The position numbers and the translations under genes are program-made. From positions 1 through 39,300 of the forward strand of contig CAJKRG010000025.1 of the NCBI GenBank assembly GCA_905202215.1: 39,300 bases of DNA, in the 5' to 3' direction. Under the pieces are notes generated by a model. That model saw only the letters and a list, made by a program, of their open reading frames with translations, ran no database searches and was not told the DNA's origin. Source of the DNA: an uncultured Porphyromonadaceae bacterium. Lineage in GTDB: Bacteria > Bacteroidota > Bacteroidia > Bacteroidales > Muribaculaceae. Shown here in pieces: positions 17,334-25,721 of the stretch (position 1 is its first letter; each line of letters begins with the position of its first letter).

Positions 17334-18296
17334 TCAGAACATCTTGAGGGCAAGATCGGTGAGCCATATCCACAGCGGGCAGAAACCGATGAAGAGTATT
17401 ACCGACAGAGTAAGAGACGATGTACCTGTTGCTACATAGGTGTCGTATTCGTCGGCGATGATGATACCCGAGAAAGCCGGTGGCAGGGCTGCCGCTACGA
17501 CAAGCATTTTGAGGTTGAGAGGATCCATATGGCAGCACAGGCCCATGATGAGGATTACGAGCGGCATCATCACCATCTTGAGGATAGAACCGAGCACAGC
17601 CTGCCAGTTGATCTGGATTTTGATTGCTGAAAGAGTTATACCGGCTGAGAAGACGGCCATAGAAGCATTGGCGCCTTTGATAAGGTTGAACGACGGGCTT
17701 GCCCAGTCAGGCCAGGGTATACCGACGAGCACCCAGATTACGGCAAGGATAGGAGCCCAGGCCACAGGTTGCTCCAATGCATGGATCACAGGCTTCCAGG
17801 CGCTTTGCTTTTTGCCGGTAGGGTGTTGTTTTTCGAGCGAGGCATTCATGAGTGACAGACCGACGGGAATTCCGACGGCATTCACCACAATACCTACGAT
17901 AGCTACTACGAGGGCGACCGAAGGATTTGTGCCGAAGATAGGTTCGAGCACGGCGAATCCGAGGAAGCCGATAGTCGGGGAGCCGCTGATAAGGGCCGAT
18001 ACGGCGGCATCAGCGCCGGTGTTCTTTTTGAACATCAGGAACACGAAGTAGACAATCATGAAGCAGAGCATGATGCCTATCAGTGACACGAGAGACAGCT
18101 TGATGTCTTTTGCGAGCATTTCGCGGCTCGCCTGGGCGATAGAAACGAAAAGGGCTGCCGGCAATGCATAGTCAAGCACTACCTTGTTGAACTTCTTGGC
18201 GTCCTCGCCTGTGAAGACACCCTTCTTGCCCGATATGTACCCTGCCAGCATTACCACGATGATAGGGACAATTGCGTATAGAATAATGTGTTCCAT
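17334..18296 (-). CDS. AEC-family transporter, probable oxalate/formate carrier
   Basis: A 320-residue inner-membrane carrier of the auxin efflux carrier (AEC) family with about ten transmembrane helices. It starts MEHIILYAIVPIIVVMLAGY and contains KKFNKVVLDYALPAALFVSI and ALISGSPTIGFLGFAVLEPI, characteristic of the family. It is the third gene behind frc and oxc, in the same order as E. coli frc-oxc-yfdV, where yfdV also encodes an AEC protein. No OxlT-type antiporter is in the window. The inference is that it imports oxalate or exchanges it for formate. Malonate or other dicarboxylates are alternatives. A 140-base gap with a 15-bp inverted repeat separates it from oxc. Confidence 0.9.
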   Translation of the reverse strand: MEHIILYAIVPIIVVMLAGYISGKKGVFTGEDAKKFNKVVLDYALPAALFVSIAQASREMLAKDIKLSLVSLIGIMLCFMIVYFVFLMFKKNTGADAAVSALISGSPTIGFLGFAVLEPIFGTNPSVALVVAIVGIVVNAVGIPVGLSLMNASLEKQHPTGKKQSAWKPVIHALEQPVAWAPILAVIWVLVGIPWPDWASPSFNLIKGANASMAVFSAGITLSAIKIQINWQAVLGSILKMVMMPLVILIMGLCCHMDPLNLKMLVVAAALPPAFSGIIIADEYDTYVATGTSSLTLSVILFIGFCPLWIWLTDLALKMF

Positions 18297-18351
18297 AAAT
18301 AATTGAAATTAGTTGGATATGTTTTCTGCGGTTTAAAAACATTTCATTCGG

Positions 18352-18409
18352 AAAGTCAGGATAATACCTCCTGCGGCAGTTCAAGTCTCAGAGCTATTAT
18401 CCTGACTTT
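18352..18409 (-). repeat. 15-bp inverted repeat between oxc and the AEC gene
   Basis: AAAGTCAGGATAATA (18352-18366) is perfectly repeated in inverse orientation at 18395-18409, with a 28-base spacer. On the minus strand it lies 27 bases after the oxc stop and 55 bases before the transporter start. It could be a weak terminator, an RNA-processing hairpin or an operator. It resembles the repeat upstream of oxc. Confidence 0.75.
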
Positions 18410-18436
18410 TTCGACTTCTTAAACCTTGGGCTTGCT

Positions 18437-20170
18437 TCAGACAGTGATTGTCTCGAGCGGGGTAGGATTGAGGTATCCTATATGACCCGATTCCTTGCCG
18501 GAGTCGGCGGCGAGCTGCACGTCGATCAGAGCCGGGCCTTTGAGGGCTATGGCTTCCTTGAATGCTGTTTCAAGCTCCTGAGGGGTAGACACGTAGTAGG
18601 TTGTGGCTCCGAAGGCATCACCGAGCTTGTCGTAGCGTGCATGGATGTCGAGTGTTGTAGGAGCCGGATCTCCGTCTTTGCCCATATTCACGCCGATACC
18701 GTTGTAAATGCCTCCGTTGTTGAATATTACCACGGTTACCGGCAGTTTGAAGCGGCATATGGTCGAGAAATCCATGCCCGAGAAACCGAATGCACTGTCG
18801 CCTTCGATGGCGACTACTCTCTGGCCTGTGGCGACAGCGGCACCGATTGCCGAGCCCATGCCCATGCCCATGATGGCCCATGTGGCACAGTCTACGCGAT
18901 GACGCGGTTTCGACATATCAATGCAGTCGCGGGTATCGTCGAGTGTATTGGCGCCTTCGTTCACAAGTATGATGTCGTCGTTGGCCTCCAGTATCGGTTT
19001 GATTACGCCGAGGGCTGTCCAGTGATCCATAGGCAGCGTGTCGGCATTTGCCTTGAGGCGTTCGGCGAATTTGGCGTTCTTTACGGCGGTCTCTTTCTGC
19101 AGTTCGGGCACCCATGTGGGATCCATGCTAATCTTCACCTTGTCGAGACCGGCGAGAATGGCGTCGAGAGAACTTGCGAGATCTCCTACTACAGGAGCTG
19201 CGATGGGGCGGTTGCTGTCAATTTCTTCAGGATCGATATCGATCTGGATAAACTTGGTGTCGGGACTCCATTTGCCATGTCCGCGCGACAGAAGCCAGTT
19301 GAGGCGTGCGCCGGCAAGGATAACGACGTCGGCCTCCTCCATGATGGTGGTGCGGCACGACAATGCGCTCAGAGGGCCGTTGTCGGGCATTACGCCCTTG
19401 CCCATTGACATGGGGAAGTAAGGAATGCCGGTCTTGTCTATAAGAGCCTTGATCTTGTCTTCGACTTTAGCGTATGCGGCGCCTTTGCCTATGATGATGG
19501 CCGGTTTCTTCGCTCCGGCGAGGAGAGAGACTGCACGGTCTACGGCAGTCTGGGCCGGCGGCATGATCGGGCACAGGTCTACGGGCTGATAGAACAGCTT
19601 GTCGGCATCTTCGGCATTCATGATTGCGCCCATGCATGGAGTGGTGACATCGAGATATACGCCGCCAGGACGTCCGGAAATTGCGGCGCGGTATGCGCGC
19701 ACCACAGCAGTGGGTATGTCTTCCGGTTTATTTACACGGTATGCCGCCTTGACGAGTGGTTTGGCGGCATTGAGTTGGTCGAGACCTTCGTATGTGCCTT
19801 GTTCCAGATCGATAGGCTCGCGTACGCTCGAGCCGCTTATCTGAATCATCGGGTAGCAGTTTACGGTCGCGTTTACGGTCGCGGTCAGACCGTTGAGGAA
19901 GCCGAGCGACGATACGGTCAGGAGTACGCCAGGCTTGCCGGTAAGGTAGCCGTGTGTGGCGGCTGCCATGCCTGCCTGCTGCTCGTGGCGGAAGCTTATG
20001 AAGCGGATGCCGCGTCCCTGGGCTATATAGGCAAATTCAGTCACGGGAATTCCGACCAGACCGTACATTGTGTCTATGCCGACCATGCGGAGCGCGCGTG
20101 CGAGAATATCCATGCCCGTAACCTGAGCGGGATATGAGGGCTTTGCCGGAGTTGTATTTGTAGTTGCCAT
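18437..20170 (-). CDS. oxc: Oxalyl-CoA decarboxylase
   Basis: Oxc is a thiamine-diphosphate enzyme converting oxalyl-CoA to formyl-CoA and CO2 in the cytoplasm. This copy has 577 residues, near the roughly 565 of known enzymes. The N-terminal PYR domain shows MYGLVGIPVTEFAYIAQ and ISFRHEQQAGMAAATHGYL with the activating Glu. The central domain contains VILAGARLNWLLSRGHGKW. The C-terminal PP domain carries the ThDP/Mg motif GDSAFGFSG with the downstream FNNGGIYNGIG. The tail ESGHIGYLNP resembles the flexible active-site lid of Oxc. It is preceded by frc and followed by an AEC transporter, which completes the pathway context. Confidence 0.96.
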   Translation of the reverse strand: MATTNTTPAKPSYPAQVTGMDILARALRMVGIDTMYGLVGIPVTEFAYIAQGRGIRFISFRHEQQAGMAAATHGYLTGKPGVLLTVSSLGFLNGLTATVNATVNCYPMIQISGSSVREPIDLEQGTYEGLDQLNAAKPLVKAAYRVNKPEDIPTAVVRAYRAAISGRPGGVYLDVTTPCMGAIMNAEDADKLFYQPVDLCPIMPPAQTAVDRAVSLLAGAKKPAIIIGKGAAYAKVEDKIKALIDKTGIPYFPMSMGKGVMPDNGPLSALSCRTTIMEEADVVILAGARLNWLLSRGHGKWSPDTKFIQIDIDPEEIDSNRPIAAPVVGDLASSLDAILAGLDKVKISMDPTWVPELQKETAVKNAKFAERLKANADTLPMDHWTALGVIKPILEANDDIILVNEGANTLDDTRDCIDMSKPRHRVDCATWAIMGMGMGSAIGAAVATGQRVVAIEGDSAFGFSGMDFSTICRFKLPVTVVIFNNGGIYNGIGVNMGKDGDPAPTTLDIHARYDKLGDAFGATTYYVSTPQELETAFKEAIALKGPALIDVQLAADSGKESGHIGYLNPTPLETITV

Positions 20171-20202
20171 ATGGTTAGATATTTGATACGTTTATAAAAA
20201 TT

Positions 20203-20265
20203 AAAAAGTCAAGATAATAGTTCGATTTCAGATTTGTTCCTCGCAAACCATTATCTCAACTTTTT
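20203..20265 (-). repeat. Imperfect inverted repeat between frc and oxc
   Basis: AAAAAGTCAAGATAAT (20203-20218) pairs with ATTATCTCAACTTTTT (20250-20265) with two mismatches around a 31-base spacer. On the minus strand it is followed by TTTTTAATTTTT, so it looks like a leaky terminator or attenuator 33 bases ahead of oxc. Its core is nearly the same as that of the repeat before the transporter gene. Confidence 0.65.
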
Positions 20266-20292
20266 ATTTTTTATCGGTTTTGTGGTTTCGGT

Positions 20293-21597
20293 CTATTTGG
20301 TAGGCGACGATGTCTTTGGCATCGGGGCCGTGGTGCCGTTAGCTTTGAAGCGGGCCATATCTTCGGCTGTATATCCCAGCGATGCAAGAACTTCGTCTGT
20401 GTTTCCGCCAAGGGTAGGACACGGGCCGTAAGTAGGCTGATAGTTCGAAAGGGTGAAAGGCACACCGACAGTCACGAATTCGCCGATATTGCCGCCCTGG
20501 TTGATCTTGACGAGTGTGTTGCCGTCGTAAAGGCTCTGGTCGCTCATGATCTCTTTGGTCGACAGTACAGGGGCTACCGGTACGCCTGCCTTCGAAAGGA
20601 GTTCTGTGACTTCGAATTTGGTCTTGTCGATACAGAACTGCTGTACGCGGGCGTAGATTTCCTGTTTGTGACGGTCGCGGGCATCGGCTGTGTTGAAGTC
20701 GGGGTTGGTGAGCCAGTCTTCGAAACCGAGAGCCTTGCAGGCAAGTTCGAATTCTTTGGCTCCACGCTGCAGGATGACGTATGCATATGCGTTAGGATCG
20801 GTTTCCCATCCTTTGCACTTGTAGGTCCAGCCGAGAACGCCGGAACCTTCCTGGTTGCCGGAGCGTGGCACGAAGTCGCCGAATTTCTGGTTTGGATACT
20901 GCGGGAACTGCGTAAGGTATCCGATACGGTCGAGGGTAAGCTGGTCGCGGGTCTTGATACGGCAGAGGTTGAGGCAGGCGTTATGCATGGACTGATATAC
21001 ATACACTCCTTCTCCGGTCTTTTCACGCTGCATCAGTGCGGCAAGAAGACCGATGGCGAGGTGCATGCCGGTGTTTGAGTCGCCGAGGGCGGCACCGCTC
21101 TGTGTCGGCACGTCATTGTCGCCTTCCCACCATCCTGTGGTGGAGGCCGCGCCGGCCGTAACCTGTGCGACAGGCTCGTATGCTTTCAGGTTTGCGTACT
21201 GAGACGAAACCGGAAAGCCTTTGATGGTGCCATAAATACATCTCGGGTTCAGTTTGTGAACTTCTTCCCAGCTGAAACCAAGTTTATCCATGGCTCCCGG
21301 GTGGAGGTTTTCAACGAATATATCGCAGCCCTGAATCAGCTTGGTAAGAATTTCTTTACCGTCGGGGGTTGCGGCATCAAGTGCAAGCGATTTTTTGTCG
21401 GAGTTGAGCTGAAGGAAATAGTAACTCGGTTCGTTCGGGTCGAACTGGAGTTCTTTACGAGTCGCGTCGCCGGTACCGGGACGTTCGATTTTGATGACAT
21501 CGGCGCCGAGCCATGCCAGAAGCTGTGTACACGAAGGACCTGACTGCACTGCGGTGAAGTCCACAATCTTGATTCCTTGAAGAGGAGCGTAGTTCAT
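20293..21597 (-). CDS. frc: Formyl-CoA:oxalate CoA-transferase
   Basis: Frc is a class III CoA-transferase that moves CoA from formyl-CoA to oxalate. This 434-residue protein closely resembles E. coli YfdW and Oxalobacter Frc (428). It has MNYAPLQGIKIVDFTAVQSG with the conserved Gln18, WLGADVIKIERPGTGD, LNSDKKSLALD, and SGAALGDSNTGMHLAIGLL with the catalytic Asp173. CKGWETDPNAYAYVILQ follows the flexible loop. The active-site glycine loop, GGGGQ in the characterised enzymes, reads EGSGV here, which is unusual. It is the first gene of the operon with oxc. An inverted repeat ends three bases before its ATG. Confidence 0.95.
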   Translation of the reverse strand: MNYAPLQGIKIVDFTAVQSGPSCTQLLAWLGADVIKIERPGTGDATRKELQFDPNEPSYYFLQLNSDKKSLALDAATPDGKEILTKLIQGCDIFVENLHPGAMDKLGFSWEEVHKLNPRCIYGTIKGFPVSSQYANLKAYEPVAQVTAGAASTTGWWEGDNDVPTQSGAALGDSNTGMHLAIGLLAALMQREKTGEGVYVYQSMHNACLNLCRIKTRDQLTLDRIGYLTQFPQYPNQKFGDFVPRSGNQEGSGVLGWTYKCKGWETDPNAYAYVILQRGAKEFELACKALGFEDWLTNPDFNTADARDRHKQEIYARVQQFCIDKTKFEVTELLSKAGVPVAPVLSTKEIMSDQSLYDGNTLVKINQGGNIGEFVTVGVPFTLSNYQPTYGPCPTLGGNTDEVLASLGYTAEDMARFKANGTTAPMPKTSSPTK

Positions 21598-21600
21598 ATC

Positions 21601-21685
21601 TTTTTGAATTTTGGGTTAACGGTTGTGATTTTCATATGCGTTTGTCCCGCATATTTTGATAATCAAACATTCCCAAATCCAAAAA
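21601..21685 (-). repeat. Inverted repeat covering the frc leader
   Basis: TTTTTGAATTTTGGG (21601-21615) pairs with CCCAAATCCAAAAA (21672-21685) with one wobble and one bulge. The arm next to frc ends three bases before the start codon, so a folded transcript would mask translation initiation. No perfect TAnnTTTG box is seen in the 130-base gap. Confidence 0.5.
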
Positions 21686-21727
21686 GGTTCAGTATACAGG
21701 TACAGATGAATCAGTGTTCTGTCGTGT

Positions 21728-23023
21728 TCAATGAATCCTGAGCCACTGGGCCGGATCAAGCTTTTCTTTTTCGTGCCGTACCTCAAAATGAAGTCGTGTG
21801 CGGTTGCCGTCGGCGCTGTCAACAAATACCGTGCCGATCCGGTCGCCGGCGTTCAGATGCTGCCCTTTGCGTACAGCCAGATCCGAAAGCCCGGCATAGA
21901 CCGTAAGATATTCGCCGTGACGTACGAGCACAACATTGTGATAGCCCTCCATTACTATGATCATGGACACTGTGCCTTCGTGGACGGCTCGTGCCGAAGC
22001 TCCCGGTTCGGTCTCAAAGTCGATACCGTTGTTTTGCATCTTGACTTTCGAATATTCAGCATGAGTCTGCAGGCCGAATGGCACTGCTACCGTCGCACTG
22101 CGGTCTACAGGTAATGGCAATCGACCTTTCATGCTGGCGAACGGCTTGCCGGGTTCCACCGTAGCGACAGGTTCCCGTGTTTGTTTCGGTGGAGCCGGTG
22201 ATTTGGTTGGAGAAGATTCCTGCCGTTTTTTGCGTTCGGCTTCCTCCTGTTCTTTTTTTCGTCGAGCTTCTTCGGCCGCACGTCGCGCTTCTTCTTCGAT
22301 AAGACGATTCAGTTCGCGGTCGAGTTTTTCGGCCTGACGCTGCTGTTCCTTCAACACCTTTTCGAGATTGCGGCCCTGACGTTTCAGCGATGCCACGACG
22401 GTCTTTGCCTCCCGGCTGTTCTGTTCAAGTTTGAGACGCTCTTCCGAGAGATTGTCGAGGTTGGATTTCAGTATTTTGCGTACCGAGTCGAGCGATGCTC
22501 GTTTCATATCGAGCGCCTTGGCTTCCCGTGCGAGTGCAAAGGCCGTGCTGTCCTGCCATCGGGCAAGATCCCGCAGATATGACGCTCTTCTCATAGCCTG
22601 ACGGAAAGATTCCGATGAAAAAATAAAAGCTGTTGTCGAGCCTGCTGTCTGACGTTGCCGGCGCGCGGCTCTCAGAGCCGAGGCACGCGAACGTTTCAGA
22701 CGTTCGACTCTTGCTGTTGCCTGCGCGACACTGTCCGCAAGAATTTTCGTCCGGTGCCTCAGGGAGTCGTTTCGTGACGAGAGACGGGCTATTCGTGCGT
22801 CATTGCTGCGTATATCGCCTTCGAGCGACGTCAGGCGGTTGAGTTCACGACGTGTGTCATCGAGGTTTGAAGTGATCTGACGACGCGTATCTTTTATCTT
22901 CCGTTCAGTGGCCTGTCGTTCGCGTCTGATGTCCTTGGAGGTCCGACGGCAGTATACCGTGGAAGTCAAGGTGATAAAAGCGAGAATTACAACAAGCAGA
23001 CGGCGCATGGCGACAGGATTCAC
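21728..23023 (-). CDS. EnvC-like murein hydrolase activator (coiled coil plus degenerate LytM domain)
   Basis: A 431-residue exported protein. After a signal peptide (RRLLVVILAFITLTSTVYC), residues about 25-290 are a long charged coiled coil including a Glu/Arg/Lys-rich stretch near 245-275. A M23/LytM domain occupies about 320-431. The zinc ligands are lost: NNGIDF replaces HxGxD, YAGL replaces YAHL, and RLHFEVRH replaces the HxH motif. It is therefore probably not a peptidase but an activator of N-acetylmuramoyl-L-alanine amidases, as E. coli EnvC is. Its ATG overlaps the stop of the DUF4292 gene (ATGA), so the two are coupled, and it is the last gene of the dut-TPR-DUF4292 cluster. Confidence 0.9.
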   Translation of the reverse strand: MNPVAMRRLLVVILAFITLTSTVYCRRTSKDIRRERQATERKIKDTRRQITSNLDDTRRELNRLTSLEGDIRSNDARIARLSSRNDSLRHRTKILADSVAQATARVERLKRSRASALRAARRQRQTAGSTTAFIFSSESFRQAMRRASYLRDLARWQDSTAFALAREAKALDMKRASLDSVRKILKSNLDNLSEERLKLEQNSREAKTVVASLKRQGRNLEKVLKEQQRQAEKLDRELNRLIEEEARRAAEEARRKKEQEEAERKKRQESSPTKSPAPPKQTREPVATVEPGKPFASMKGRLPLPVDRSATVAVPFGLQTHAEYSKVKMQNNGIDFETEPGASARAVHEGTVSMIIVMEGYHNVVLVRHGEYLTVYAGLSDLAVRKGQHLNAGDRIGTVFVDSADGNRTRLHFEVRHEKEKLDPAQWLRIH

Positions 23024-23907
23024 AGCTTTTTGAGCAATTCGAGAAGACCTTTTGTTGTCAGACGGTTGTAGCTGGAAGAAATTTTTGGTGCGGCTGAACT
23101 TATCCCTTTATTCCATTCGGCGCGGTCGAAGTTCCAGATGATGTTCAGTTTGAGGGAGCGTTTGCTCATCGTGGCCGAGAGATTTACTTCCGACGCAACA
23201 ATGCCGGCCGAGGTGTCGGCATGCTCACCGAATATGGCCGAAAGCGGCTTCATGGCTGACGGATTCACAATCAGGGCCTGCAATATGGCGGCCAGGCCTT
23301 CCTCTGCCTGTGGATTTCTTCCCTCAAAATGCCACGAGACGTTTCGAGGCGTCTGGGCAGGTTTGAAAATCCATTCCTCGGCGTTTTCGCTTTGCTGGAG
23401 GCGGAAATTACGCTCTTCAGATAATGTCAAGGTACCTTTGCCCGGCACGAATGCCTGTCCTAAAAGAAGACTCTGTATATCCTCGAGGGTGAATCCGAAA
23501 TTTCTGGAGAAGAAATCGAGAGATTCTACATAAGCCATACGTTGCATTTTCGATACTATGTAGATCGAGTCCTGATCCACATATATCGCTCCCAGTTCCA
23601 TGCCCAGTATCCGCAGTGATATATTGACGGATTTGCCATGGACCATACTTGCTTTACCGCTGATCGAAAAGCGTTTCGGTTCTTTAAGTTCGAGTTTGAC
23701 AGGCAGCGATACGTCCGTCCAGGGTTTATATGAGTTTGCCAGAGATGAGAATGCTCTTTTCAGAGGGTCTTTGGTCGTCTGTGTTTGTTCTGCGGAGGAT
23801 TCGTATCCCGGTCGTGTGGCGGCTTTTTTGCTTCCGCAAGATGCGAGCAACAGCATGCAGAATACCGTTACCGCCGCAGCGGTTGTTCTTACAATATATT
23901 TTTTCAT
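23020..23907 (-). CDS. DUF4292 lipoprotein, LolB-like fold suspected
   Basis: A 295-residue lipoprotein with lipobox LLASC (Cys24). It belongs to the Bacteroidetes family DUF4292: LKEPKRFSISGKASMVHGKS, SLRILGMELGAIYVDQDSIY, and YVESLDFFSRNFGFTLEDIQ are typical. The repeated beta-strands with amphipathic character recall the LolA/LolB lipoprotein-carrier fold, from memory of clan membership rather than any search. A role in outer-membrane lipoprotein handling is conceivable. It begins six bases after the TPR gene and overlaps the EnvC-like gene, so all are one operon. Confidence 0.86.
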   Translation of the reverse strand: MKKYIVRTTAAAVTVFCMLLLASCGSKKAATRPGYESSAEQTQTTKDPLKRAFSSLANSYKPWTDVSLPVKLELKEPKRFSISGKASMVHGKSVNISLRILGMELGAIYVDQDSIYIVSKMQRMAYVESLDFFSRNFGFTLEDIQSLLLGQAFVPGKGTLTLSEERNFRLQQSENAEEWIFKPAQTPRNVSWHFEGRNPQAEEGLAAILQALIVNPSAMKPLSAIFGEHADTSAGIVASEVNLSATMSKRSLKLNIIWNFDRAEWNKGISSAAPKISSSYNRLTTKGLLELLKKL

Positions 23908-23913
23908 ATCCTA

Positions 23914-25713
23914 TTATTCGAAGAAATATGTGCGGTGTGTCACCTTTTTCTTGATTGCCTCGTTGTCGGGGGCCAGATTCAGTGCTTCTTTCCAGAATTC
24001 CACTGCCTCGTTATGGTCGCCAGTCATGAAGTAGATATCGCCGGCATGGTCGTATATTTCGGCGGAGGGTGCGTTTTCCGGATTCGCATTTTCGGTCATG
24101 ACAGAATCGGAGGGTGTGATTCCGCTTAGCTGTAGAACTTTATCCATGATCTCGCGGGCCTTTTTATATTCCTTCTTCTTGAAGTATACCCATGCCTGGG
24201 TGTCGAGATATGTCACATTCTCGGGATCTGCCGCTGTAGCGATAGAGGCATACAGTTCGGCTGTGGTGAGATCAGTGCCGCGTTCGCTCATGAAGTATGC
24301 CGCATTGTTCATCGCCATATAATTCTGCGGATTGAGCTCTATCGCACGCCTGTAGTCGGCAAAGGCGCTGTCGGCCATTCCGACGGAATAAAGTATGTCA
24401 CCTCTGGTGCCATATACAAGCGATCTTACATTGTCGTCGGTACGGCTCATGTCGATGGTGTCGAGTGTGAGAAGCGCCTCATCGGTTCGTTTGAGCTGAG
24501 AAAGGGCCGCGGCGGCCGAAAGCGGGAAATAAGGTGTATCTGCGAACCTGTGAGTTGCTTTCTGAGCGGTCTCTGCCATTTTCTCCAGTTCTTCGAGCTG
24601 CCCATATATACCGGTGAGATTCTGCCAGGTCTGTTCATTGTCGGGCTCGAGGTCTATGCTGTAGCTGTATTGTTCGGCAGCTCCGGCGAGATCGCCTATC
24701 GTGGCTTTGTAGTCGCCGTAGAAGGCATGGAGCACACCTTCACCCGGATTTACCTCCTGAAGCACTTCGAACATATGGTCGATCCGCGGACGCAGAGTGG
24801 AGTCTGCATAGAGTTTTATTACATAGTCGGATAATAGCTCGAATTTGGGCGCGAATTCGAGTTCCGGAGATTCGAGCGCACGGAATACCTCGCGGTCGTA
24901 GGCGGCGCTGTCGCCGCGGGTCTGGAAGAATGATGCCCGGGTTAGGTAGACCAGGCCGTTGGTCGAATCGGTCTCGCAGGCGCGGTCAAAGAAGCGCATG
25001 GCTGAGTCGGGCATCGACAGAGAGTGATATACCGTTCCGATGAAAAGAGCGGCCTGAATGTCGGCCGGGGCGTCGGCATACAGTTTCTTCAGTTCGGCGA
25101 CAATGCGGGCCGTATCGCTTTTTGCCGCGAGCGCGTTGATTTTGCGGGATATAAGCTGTACGTTGCCTTTAAGACCCTTCTCGAGCCGGTTGTAGATTTC
25201 AAGAGCACGGTTTATGTCGGAGGTATCGGGCTTTGTGCTTCCTCTGGCTACAAGAGCCGAGGCCAGATTCATAGCCGGATCGGTACGGTCGGGCAGCAGA
25301 CTGTCGAGAGTTTCCCATACATATATTACATCGTCGATACGCCCGGCGCTTTTTGCCACGGAGGCAAAGACGGTGGCATTGTTTTCGTCCGAAGGGTTGG
25401 CGAGCCAGCGTCGTTCGAGATCGCGGTAAGCGCCCTCCATAGTCAGGGAGTCGCTTGTGCTGTTGGCGAGCTTGATTTCGGCGAGTGCTCCGGCAATAAA
25501 CGGATCGGAAGGATCAAGAGCCGCCGCGCGGTTCAGAAGCATGAAGTAGTCGTCGTATCTTGCTTCGGTGTATGCGTTGGCAGCCTCAAGGAACAGATAT
25601 TCGGCCTTGCGTCTGTCTGCATCCGTCGTTGCTGCCGGTTTTGCCGCGAAGGAAAGCAGTGTACCGGCAGCTATGAGTAGCGTCAGAATATATGATGTGT
25701 ATTTTCTGTCCAT
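23914..25713 (-). CDS. Exported TPR-repeat protein
   Basis: A 599-residue protein with an N-terminal signal peptide or anchor (YILTLLIAAGTLLSFAA). It contains many TPR units, for example AEYLFLEAANAYTEARYDDY near 38, DLAGAAEQYSYSIDLEPDNE near 345, and YKKAREIMDKVLQLSG near the C-terminus. It is predicted to be periplasmic and to act as a scaffold. It starts eight bases after the dut stop and ends six bases before the DUF4292 gene. The same order (dut, TPR, DUF4292, EnvC-like) recurs in Bacteroidales. Function unknown beyond protein-protein interaction. Confidence 0.9.
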   Translation of the reverse strand: MDRKYTSYILTLLIAAGTLLSFAAKPAATTDADRRKAEYLFLEAANAYTEARYDDYFMLLNRAAALDPSDPFIAGALAEIKLANSTSDSLTMEGAYRDLERRWLANPSDENNATVFASVAKSAGRIDDVIYVWETLDSLLPDRTDPAMNLASALVARGSTKPDTSDINRALEIYNRLEKGLKGNVQLISRKINALAAKSDTARIVAELKKLYADAPADIQAALFIGTVYHSLSMPDSAMRFFDRACETDSTNGLVYLTRASFFQTRGDSAAYDREVFRALESPELEFAPKFELLSDYVIKLYADSTLRPRIDHMFEVLQEVNPGEGVLHAFYGDYKATIGDLAGAAEQYSYSIDLEPDNEQTWQNLTGIYGQLEELEKMAETAQKATHRFADTPYFPLSAAAALSQLKRTDEALLTLDTIDMSRTDDNVRSLVYGTRGDILYSVGMADSAFADYRRAIELNPQNYMAMNNAAYFMSERGTDLTTAELYASIATAADPENVTYLDTQAWVYFKKKEYKKAREIMDKVLQLSGITPSDSVMTENANPENAPSAEIYDHAGDIYFMTGDHNEAVEFWKEALNLAPDNEAIKKKVTHRTYFFE

Positions 25714-25721
25714 TTTTTAAC

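Noticed and set aside
18482..19408. Plus-strand open frame (308 codons) opposite oxc
   Set aside because: Antisense to a well-conserved ThDP enzyme. The composition (His, Cys, Arg rich) is that of a mirrored coding frame, and no promoter precedes it.
21728..22050. Active M23 metallopeptidase
   Set aside because: The domain is M23/LytM-like, but the zinc-ligand positions read N, G and R instead of His, so peptidase activity is not supported.
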